Below are positions 1 through 4,505 of a DNA stretch of 5,473 bases, one piece after another (the stretch's first letter is position 1; the number at the start of each line of letters is the position of its first letter). The position numbers were made by a program, and so were the translations under genes. This stretch comes from a bacterium. GTDB taxonomy: Bacteria; Fidelibacterota; Marinisomatia; Marinisomatales; Marinisomataceae. The notes beneath the pieces were generated by a model. That model worked only from the letters and a program-made list of their open reading frames with translations. It did no database searches and was not told the origin of the DNA. Location of the stretch: the NCBI GenBank assembly GCA_023255095.1, contig JALRJJ010000066.1, positions 1-5,473 of the forward strand, read 5' to 3'.

Positions 1-1198
1 CTCGGCGCAAACGCCACACAATACTTAATTCCTCAGTGCCCATCAGAATTTCTTCTTTGCGAGTTCCAGATGCAACTACATCCACTGCTGGGAAAATTCT
101 CTTATCAGCAAATTTACGGTTGAGGATAAGCTCCATATTTCCGGTTCCTTTAAACTCTTCAAAAATCACGCCATCCATTTTGCTTCCAGTATCAATTAAT
201 GCTGTGGCTATAATGGTTAAGCTGCCACCCTCTTCTGTATTTCTTGCGGCTCCAAAAAACTTTTTTGGCCTTCTAAGTGCGTTTGAATCAACCCCACCAG
301 ATAAAATTTTTCCACTGTGAGGAATTACTGCGTTGTGAGCTCTTCCAAGTCTTGTAATACTGTCCAAAAGAATAACAACATCCTTTCCACACTCAACCAA
401 TCTTTGTGCTTTGTGAAGCGCCATATCCGAAACTTGAACGTGACGCTCTGGACCTTCATCAAAAGTAGAAGATATCACTTCAGCATCAACGCTGCGTTTC
501 ATATCAGTAACTTCTTCTGGTCTTTCATCTATTAATAAGATGATTAAAATGGTATTGGGATGATTTCGTCTTATGGCATTAGCGATCTTTGATATTAAAA
601 TAGTTTTTCCTGTTTTGGGTTGCGCCACAATTAATCCTCTCTGACCCTTGCCAATCGGTGATACCATATCCATAATTCTCATCGACATATCGCTCGTGTT
701 TGATAAGTTAAATTTCACATTGGGGTGCAACGGTGTATATTTTTCAAAAGGTGTCTGCCTTGAAATCTCGTCTGGGTGCAATCCGTTTACCTCGTCTAAG
801 TGTGTTAGCGCATGAAATCTTTCTTTTGACTTGGGGGCTCTTGTCGTTCCAGAAACAAAATGTCCCGTTTTAAGTTTAAATCGTTTTATTTGTGAGGGGC
901 TAACATAAACATCTTCAGGCCCAGGCATATAATTGTCGTTAACGCTTCTTAAAAACCCATATCCATCAGGGAGAATCTCTAAAACTCCTGCTACTTTTCC
1001 GTTTACCTCAGTTTTCTTGTCGTGCAATTCTTGTGCGTTTGTCTTCTCGCTGCTCATCGATTGGCTTCCAGTGATTTGGGAAATCAGTTCAGATTTTGAC
1101 ATCGTTGATGTTTTTTTGATTCCAATGTTTTTGGCAATCTCTTTGAGTTCATCAAGTTTTTTTTCAGATAAAATATCTGGATTGTTTAGTTCTTTCAT
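1..1198 (-). CDS. rho: Transcription termination factor Rho (3' end truncated by window)
   Basis: Rho is the hexameric RNA-dependent ATPase/helicase that loads on nascent RNA and releases RNA polymerase. The 399 complete codons visible read as Rho throughout. An N-terminal helical Rho_N-like segment (about 1-45) is followed by the cold-shock-like primary RNA-binding domain with DGYGFLRS (78-85) and YVSPSQIKRF, then the RecA-like ATPase. ATPase motifs are Walker A QPKTGKT (193-199), catalytic-glutamate motif DERPEEV (224-230), Walker B VVILLD (274-279), the R-loop lysine K340 and the arginine-finger motif GTRKEE with R380. All key residues match E. coli Rho with a constant offset of 14. Reading stops at ELSIVWRLRR, so roughly the last 30-35 residues lie outside the window. 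There is no long insertion in the N-terminal region, unlike actinobacterial Rho. The start is the ATG at 1198, with a possible ribosome site AAGGA about 10 bases upstream. The gene lies 63 bases downstream of folC and is probably co-transcribed with it. Confidence 0.97.
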   Translation of the reverse strand, partial: MKELNNPDILSEKKLDELKEIAKNIGIKKTSTMSKSELISQITGSQSMSSEKTNAQELHDKKTEVNGKVAGVLEILPDGYGFLRSVNDNYMPGPEDVYVSPSQIKRFKLKTGHFVSGTTRAPKSKERFHALTHLDEVNGLHPDEISRQTPFEKYTPLHPNVKFNLSNTSDMSMRIMDMVSPIGKGQRGLIVAQPKTGKTILISKIANAIRRNHPNTILIILLIDERPEEVTDMKRSVDAEVISSTFDEGPERHVQVSDMALHKAQRLVECGKDVVILLDSITRLGRAHNAVIPHSGKILSGGVDSNALRRPKKFFGAARNTEEGGSLTIIATALIDTGSKMDGVIFEEFKGTGNMELILNRKFADKRIFPAVDVVASGTRKEEILMGTEELSIVWRLRR

Positions 1199-1208
1199 TT
1201 ATGAAAAG

Positions 1209-1213
1209 TCCTT
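1209..1213 (-). promoter_or_regulatory. Probable ribosome binding site of rho
   Basis: On the minus strand AAGGA lies 10 bases before the rho ATG, a spacing slightly longer than ideal. It supports the start at 1198. The rest of the folC-rho gap (1199-1261) is AT-rich. I see no convincing promoter or terminator there, which favours read-through from folC. Confidence 0.45.
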
Positions 1214-1261
1214 GTTTTGTGAAATTAAACAGACCAATTGTTTGATAAAGTAAAGATATGT

Positions 1262-2521
1262 CTATATCTCAAAATTGTCAAAATAAAAATTAAAGAATTT
1301 AAAAACATCTTCTGCAATATAATGACTGCCAAAAATAACAATTGGTTGATTTTTATCTTTTTGTGCCCCGTGCGCCATTTGAAGGCAGTTGGAAATTTTT
1401 TCATTGTGATCTAGCTCTGAAAAATATGGGTTCTTTTTGAATTCTTCTGTTTCAAGTAAACCCCTGTCTTTTGGACAAAACAAAATAATTTTTTCAAAAT
1501 TCTTTTTGAGGCAACGAATAATATCTTCACTGGGTTTATCTTTTTTTAGTGAAAGAATTCCAATTGGTTTTGTTTTAAAAGACCTGAAAATGTCTTTGCT
1601 TAGGATTTGAATTCCGGATAGGTTGTGAGAAACATCATAATAAATATTTTTTTCCATTTCTTGCATTCTTCCGGGCCAAAACCAAAAGTCTAAGCCTCTT
1701 TCAATGGTGTTTTTATCTAAGTCTTTAAATAAAATTTTTATAGCCTCAATTGCTGTAATAGCGTTTGATACCTGATATGATCCACCTTGATTAATTACAT
1801 ATTTTGACCCAGCATATTCGAAGCGGCAAGCATTTTTTGATAGCTGTTTTATTTTAGCTTTTTTGTTATCCGTAAAATAAATGGGGGCCTTATTCTTTTT
1901 CGCAACGTCCTCAATCACCTTGATTTGTACATCGCCCTGATCTGCAACTAATACTGGTGTTTTTTCTTTGATTATACCAGCCTTTTCTAGAGCTATTTTT
2001 TCAATAGTGTCTCCCAGAATGTGCATATGATCATAACTTATCTCTGTTATAATTGAAAGCATGGGCTTTAATACGTTCGTACTATCAAGCCTTCCGCCCA
2101 ACCCGGTTTCAATAATAGCAATATCCACTTTCTGAGCAAGAAAATGGCTGAAAGCCATTCCTGTAGTCGCCTCAAAAAAAGTGACCTGATTTTTAATAAA
2201 ATACTCTCTGTTTTGTTTAACGTATTCTTGTATTTCTCTATCGCTAATAGCTCTTCCATTAATTCGAATTCGTTCGTTGAAATTTATTAAATGGGGTGAG
2301 GTATAAAGCCCTACTTTCTTTCCAGAGGTTTCTAAAATTTTTGCTATCATAGAAGCAGTTGAACCTTTGCCGTTTGTTCCAGCAATGTGGATTGTCTTTA
2401 TTTGTTCTTGGGGGTTGCCCAAATATTCCATTAGTTTAAGCGTGCTTTCCAAGCCCAACCTAATCCCCCTCGAATGAAGGCTGTATAAAAAATCGAGGTC
2501 TTTTGATAGCATATTATTCAT
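1262..2521 (-). CDS. folC: Bifunctional folylpolyglutamate synthase / dihydrofolate synthase
   Basis: FolC is a cytosolic ATP-dependent Mur-ligase-family enzyme that adds L-glutamate to dihydropteroate and/or extends the gamma-glutamyl tail of folates. The 419 residues match the usual bacterial length. The P-loop GTNGKGST is at 48-55, followed by TSPHL (74-78), NERIRING (82-89), ETGLGGRLDSTN (138-149) and SYDHMHILG (162-170). IALEKAGIIK (176-185) carries the lysine that is carbamylated in the family. WPGRMQ (282-287) leads into the C-terminal Mur-ligase domain, and GSHYIAE (398-404) is near the end. The usual DGAHNP motif is altered to DVSHNL (296-301), keeping the D, H and N. The start ATG at 2521 overlaps the end of the upstream amidase gene by 8 bases, and a second in-frame ATG at 2512 follows that stop immediately. 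No strong Shine-Dalgarno is present, so translational coupling to the amidase is likely. Which of the two ligase activities it has cannot be decided from motifs alone. Confidence 0.95.
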   Translation of the reverse strand: MNNMLSKDLDFLYSLHSRGIRLGLESTLKLMEYLGNPQEQIKTIHIAGTNGKGSTASMIAKILETSGKKVGLYTSPHLINFNERIRINGRAISDREIQEYVKQNREYFIKNQVTFFEATTGMAFSHFLAQKVDIAIIETGLGGRLDSTNVLKPMLSIITEISYDHMHILGDTIEKIALEKAGIIKEKTPVLVADQGDVQIKVIEDVAKKNKAPIYFTDNKKAKIKQLSKNACRFEYAGSKYVINQGGSYQVSNAITAIEAIKILFKDLDKNTIERGLDFWFWPGRMQEMEKNIYYDVSHNLSGIQILSKDIFRSFKTKPIGILSLKKDKPSEDIIRCLKKNFEKIILFCPKDRGLLETEEFKKNPYFSELDHNEKISNCLQMAHGAQKDKNQPIVIFGSHYIAEDVFKFFNFYFDNFEI

Positions 2522-3710
2522 AGTCTATAGTCTTTTGATATTCTTCAATTGCTCTATATATTGCCGTAGCAAGCGCTTCTCTATATTGCGAGCTTTTAAG
2601 TTTTTTTTCTTCTTGCGAATTCGTAATAAAACCTAACTCAACTAAAACATTTGGCATAGAGGCTCCCATCAAAACATAAAAACCTGCCTGCTTTACGCCT
2701 AAATTCTTTGATTCAACCCTTCTCCCTATTTCTTTTTGAATTAAAGCAGCTAACTTTTCACTTTGTTGAACAAAGGCTGCCTGGGCAATGGTTGCTCTAA
2801 TAAGATCCTCATTTTTTAATGTTTGGGCTTCTCCTTCAAGCTCTAAAACAGAGTTTTCTCTTGCAGCAACACGAATCGCATTTTCATTTTTAGCGGTACT
2901 TAAAAAATAGGTTTCAAATCCCTGTGCCTGTCTAGACTCGGCCGCATTAACATGAATACTTACAAAAAGACTTCCTTCATTTTTGTTGGCAAACTTTGTT
3001 CTGTCTTGAAGCTTTATAAACACATCCTCTTCTCGGGTAAGTATTGTTTTGATTCCTAAGTTTTTCTCTATTTTTTTTGCCAAACGCTTTGAAACATCGA
3101 GCGCAACATCTTTTTCTTTAAGGCCAGACCTCCCAATTGCCCCCGGATCTTTTCCTCCATGTCCTGGATCAATAATGATTGACTTAAATTGCCACTTCTT
3201 CTTTTCGCTTTCAATTTTTTTTGCAGAAGAGGCGAGGGGGATTTTATTATTAGTTTCTTTCTGTTTAATTGTTATTTTTTTAGATGGCTCATCTATTGTA
3301 AACCCTGAAATAATTTTTTCTGCTTCGAGCACTAACAAGACGCTTGTGAGGGGAATATAAGTTTTGTTTTTTGCTTGAAAAGCCGGGGAGGTTAATTGGT
3401 AAAGCTTTTCATTTAGTAATATAAATTGTGATCCAAAAGTAATTTTTATTTCAATCCCTGCAACATCTATTGCTTCTTTTTGGGTTGCATTATTCACAAA
3501 TGCTCGATCAGATCCAAAAAGACCAAACAGGTCTTGTGCATGAACATGCAATGTGTTTTCTTTTAAATATACCTCCGTCTTTATTGAGTTGCTCGAAGTC
3601 ACCCCCAAGGAAATAGAGTATTCATTAAATTCTTGAGCAGTAACAACACACCAATAAAAAAGAAAGAAAAGGGGTTTTTTAATGGGTTCGAATACAGCCT
3701 GAAAAATCAT
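2514..3710 (-). CDS. Secreted N-acetylmuramoyl-L-alanine amidase (Amidase_3) with N-terminal beta-rich domain
   Basis: This is a zinc-dependent cell-wall hydrolase that cleaves the amide bond between MurNAc and L-alanine of peptidoglycan. The catalytic domain spans about 176-392: IIIDPGHGGKDPGA with zinc ligand H184, second ligand E199 in GLKEKD, H253 in SIHVNA, and catalytic E358 in VELGF. This set is complete, so the enzyme should be active. The N-terminus has KK followed by a hydrophobic stretch (about 12-24) ending in VTA before Q26, which looks like a signal peptide. Residues about 40-150 resemble a copper-amine-oxidase-like N-terminal (stalk) domain, best seen at KTYIPLTSVLLVLEA and ending in KKITIK; this assignment is tentative. 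A charged Lys/Glu-rich linker (about 150-173) joins the domains. An in-frame TAA 10 bases upstream means the start cannot be earlier than 3710. No Shine-Dalgarno is visible. It is the first gene of the amidase-folC-rho cluster. An AmiABC-like role in cell separation is possible but not shown. Confidence 0.93.
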   Translation of the reverse strand: MIFQAVFEPIKKPLFFLFYWCVVTAQEFNEYSISLGVTSSNSIKTEVYLKENTLHVHAQDLFGLFGSDRAFVNNATQKEAIDVAGIEIKITFGSQFILLNEKLYQLTSPAFQAKNKTYIPLTSVLLVLEAEKIISGFTIDEPSKKITIKQKETNNKIPLASSAKKIESEKKKWQFKSIIIDPGHGGKDPGAIGRSGLKEKDVALDVSKRLAKKIEKNLGIKTILTREEDVFIKLQDRTKFANKNEGSLFVSIHVNAAESRQAQGFETYFLSTAKNENAIRVAARENSVLELEGEAQTLKNEDLIRATIAQAAFVQQSEKLAALIQKEIGRRVESKNLGVKQAGFYVLMGASMPNVLVELGFITNSQEEKKLKSSQYREALATAIYRAIEEYQKTIDYE

Positions 3711-3718
3711 ACAATGAA

Positions 3719-3724
3719 ATTATA
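3719..3724 (-). promoter_or_regulatory. Possible -10 box for the amidase-folC-rho cluster
   Basis: A perfect TATAAT on the minus strand lies 8 bases before the amidase ATG and directly after the T-tract of the upstream terminator. The position 17 bases upstream falls in the terminator stem and does not resemble TTGACA. If used, transcription would begin about 2-3 bases before the ATG and give an almost leaderless mRNA, which would fit the absence of a Shine-Dalgarno. AT-rich sequence makes chance TATAAT matches common. Confidence 0.35.
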
Positions 3725-3726
3725 AA

Positions 3727-3762
3727 GAAATAAAAGAAAAAGGGCTCAGAATGTGAGCCCTT
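3727..3762 (-). terminator. Rho-independent terminator after the small membrane-protein operon
   Basis: A perfect 9-bp inverted repeat (3740-3748 with 3754-3762, containing GGGCTCA/TGAGCCC) closes a 5-base loop. On the minus strand it is followed directly by a T-rich run (TTTTCTTTTATTTC, 3740 down to 3727). It starts 28 bases after the stop codon of the 70-residue protein gene, the expected place to end that transcript and insulate the amidase cluster. On the plus strand the flank is less T-rich. Confidence 0.88.
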
Positions 3763-3789
3763 AATCGTTTGGTTTGACTTGTGAATAAA

Positions 3790-4002
3790 TTATTTTTTCA
3801 TCCACATGGCAAGTATCATTACTGCTACAAGACCAGCCACACCACCGTCGCCAATTGCGCTTACCGCGCTGCCAATTCCGGCAATAACACCAAAGGTGTC
3901 TTCGTAAAGAATGCCAATAATTGTACCGGCAACAATCAGGTTGATAAGTAAGCCTGTAATCAGGCTTAACATGTCATTGATTTTTTTAATAACGTCCTTC
4001 AT
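3790..4002 (-). CDS. Small two-helix membrane protein, paralogue of its upstream neighbour
   Basis: I do not recognise the family of this 70-residue protein. Residues 1-12 are charged (K2, D3, K6, K7, D10). They are followed by a first hydrophobic helix (about 14-33), an acidic turn E34-D35, a weakly hydrophobic Gly/Ala-rich stretch (36-51), D52, and a second hydrophobic helix (53-68) that ends in WMKK. There is no cleavable signal peptide or cysteine. It aligns without gaps over all 68 residues with the protein encoded at 4080-4286. By my count 16 positions are identical, including GIL 30-32, G42-I43, V47, G53-G54, G57-L58 and W67. A strong Shine-Dalgarno and a downstream terminator support that the gene is real and well expressed. 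The two-helix form recalls holins, VirB2-like pilins and filamentous-phage coat proteins, but no diagnostic motif or neighbouring gene supports any of these. Confidence 0.85.
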   Translation of the reverse strand: MKDVIKKINDMLSLITGLLINLIVAGTIIGILYEDTFGVIAGIGSAVSAIGDGGVAGLVAVMILAMWMKK

Positions 4003-4007
4003 TTTGG

Positions 4008-4013
4008 TCCTCC
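4008..4013 (-). promoter_or_regulatory. Strong Shine-Dalgarno of the 70-residue membrane protein gene
   Basis: GGAGGA on the minus strand lies 5 bases before the ATG at 4002, a near-perfect match and spacing. It fixes the start codon. It sits 11 bases downstream of the intercistronic hairpin and is not enclosed by it, so this gene can be translated independently of its upstream partner. Confidence 0.85.
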
Positions 4014-4024
4014 GAACTTTGAAG

Positions 4025-4056
4025 TAAGAGCTTCACACCAAAGTGTGAAGCTCTTA
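4025..4056 (-). promoter_or_regulatory. Perfect 14-bp intercistronic hairpin
   Basis: 4025-4038 (TAAGAGCTTCACAC) and 4043-4056 are exact reverse complements around a 4-base loop. The hairpin lies in the 77-base gap between the two small membrane-protein genes. In the minus-strand transcript it is followed by ACTTCAAAGTTCGG, which has no U-tract, so it does not look like a functional intrinsic terminator for the upstream gene. It could stabilise the 3' end of the upstream message, mark a processing site or cause partial termination. On the plus strand it is followed by TTGTTTGTT, but no plus-strand gene precedes it. The structure is seen directly and its function is inferred. Confidence 0.75.
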
Positions 4057-4079
4057 TTGTTTGTTAATACGATCCTATT

Positions 4080-4286
4080 TTATAACCAAGACAAAAAGAC
4101 TACTAATACTAGTAATCCTGTAAGTCCACCGTTTAGGAAGGTATCTACGAAGTTCATAATACCGCCTAGGGCATCAACTGGAGTGTCGAAAAGAATTCCA
4201 GCAAAAACAAAAAAGATAATTGCTGTCTTCACAACACTTGTTAATCCACTTAACGCACCTGATAACATTGAATCCCATGAAGCCAT
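4080..4286 (-). CDS. Small two-helix membrane protein, first gene of the paralogous pair
   Basis: This 68-residue protein is of unrecognised family. A short N-terminal segment (1-17, rich in Ser/Gly) precedes a hydrophobic helix (about 18-33) whose start carries the only lysine, K20. An acidic turn with D34 and D38 follows, then a semi-hydrophobic segment (39-51, with D48) and a second hydrophobic helix (53-68) ending in SWL at the C-terminus. The net charge is about -3, whereas the downstream paralogue is about neutral with a Lys-Lys tail. The two proteins share GIL-aromatic-acid at 30-34, GI at 42-43, GG at 53-54, GL at 57-58 and W67 at identical numbering, which argues that both starts are right. 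A strong AAGGAGGA lies 5 bases upstream of the ATG. It is probably transcribed with the 70-residue gene from the promoter near 4395-4423. Small two-helix proteins of this kind may assemble in the membrane, but no function can be assigned. Confidence 0.85.
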   Translation of the reverse strand: MASWDSMLSGALSGLTSVVKTAIIFFVFAGILFDTPVDALGGIMNFVDTFLNGGLTGLLVLVVFLSWL

Positions 4287-4291
4287 GTTAT

Positions 4292-4299
4292 TCCTCCTT
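4292..4299 (-). promoter_or_regulatory. Strong Shine-Dalgarno of the 68-residue membrane protein gene
   Basis: AAGGAGGA on the minus strand lies 5 bases before the ATG at 4286. It is the best ribosome binding site in the window and fixes the start of the gene. It contrasts with the absent or weak sites of the amidase, folC and eno. Confidence 0.88.
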
Positions 4300-4302
4300 G
4301 AT

Positions 4303-4341
4303 TAGTTAATAACTAGTTACTTATTGTGACTACAAAGTCAC
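4303..4341 (-). promoter_or_regulatory. Dyad symmetries in the leader of the small membrane-protein operon
   Basis: Three short inverted repeats fall in the presumed 5' untranslated region. TAGTTA-A-TAACTA (4303-4315) overlaps the palindrome TAACTAGTTA (4310-4319). GTGACT/AGTCAC (4326-4331 with 4336-4341) closes a 4-base loop. A further 5-bp stem TGGGA/TCCCA (4369-4373 with 4382-4386) would sit at the very 5' end of the transcript. They could form leader stem-loops or, for the AT-rich palindromes, an operator. The symmetries are visible but the roles are a guess. Confidence 0.4.
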
Positions 4342-4394
4342 TTTTTAACCACGTCAACATGATTAAACTGGGAGATTTATTTCCCATTTTTATA

Positions 4395-4423
4395 ATTATA
4401 GTTGCTTTTTTTAGATGAATCAA
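4395..4423 (-). promoter_or_regulatory. Near-consensus sigma-70-type promoter for the small membrane-protein operon
   Basis: On the minus strand TTGATT (4418-4423) and TATAAT (4395-4400) are separated by exactly 17 bases, so 10 of 12 positions match the housekeeping consensus. The predicted start of transcription near 4388 gives a leader of about 100 bases before the ATG at 4286. It is the best promoter-like sequence I found in the window. The AT-rich setting raises the chance of a random match, but strength, spacing and location all agree. Confidence 0.68.
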
Positions 4424-4472
4424 CCTTTTTTGATTTTTTTTATAAAAAGAAAGATTTGTTTTCAAATGTATT

Positions 4473-4478
4473 TATAAT
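4473..4478 (+). promoter_or_regulatory. Possible -10 box for eno
   Basis: TATAAT on the plus strand lies 27 bases before the eno ATG, giving a short leader of about 20 bases. No -35-like hexamer is seen at 16-18 bases upstream, and no Shine-Dalgarno lies between it and the ATG. The surroundings are nearly all A and T, so the assignment is weak. Confidence 0.35.
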
Positions 4479-4505
4479 AAAAAAAACTTAACTTTTCATT
4501 CAATT

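Noticed and set aside
36..535. Plus-strand open frames of 94 and 72 codons
   Set aside because: They lie antisense to rho, whose minus-strand frame is unmistakable; their translations show no domain or plausible start context.
933..1253. Plus-strand open frame of 106 codons
   Set aside because: Mostly antisense to the rho N-terminus; low-complexity Ser/Phe-rich translation typical of a shadow frame.
2068..2259. Minus-strand open frame of 63 codons inside folC
   Set aside because: An alternative frame inside a clear FolC coding region, with no ribosome site or recognisable product.
3049..3360. Plus-strand open frame of 103 codons
   Set aside because: Antisense to the catalytic domain and linker of the amidase.
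3790..4286. Filamentous-phage coat, holin, VirB2-like pilin or two-peptide bacteriocin identity for the small pair
   Set aside because: Only size and hydrophobic layout agree. There is no signal or double-glycine leader, no phage, lysis, secretion or immunity gene nearby, and housekeeping genes flank the pair on both sides.
4045..4305. Plus-strand open frame of 86 codons
   Set aside because: Antisense to the 68-residue membrane protein gene, which has a strong Shine-Dalgarno and a paralogue; this frame begins inside the hairpin and lacks a ribosome site.
4326..4346. GTGACT/AGTCAC hairpin followed by TTTTT as a plus-strand terminator
   Set aside because: The stem is only 6 bp and no plus-strand gene precedes it; it is better read as part of the minus-strand leader.
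4329..4357. Second minus-strand promoter candidate, TTGACG-17-TGTAGT
   Set aside because: The -35 is good but the -10 is poor and lies in a hairpin; the TTGATT-17-TATAAT pair upstream is clearly better. It could still be a secondary start.
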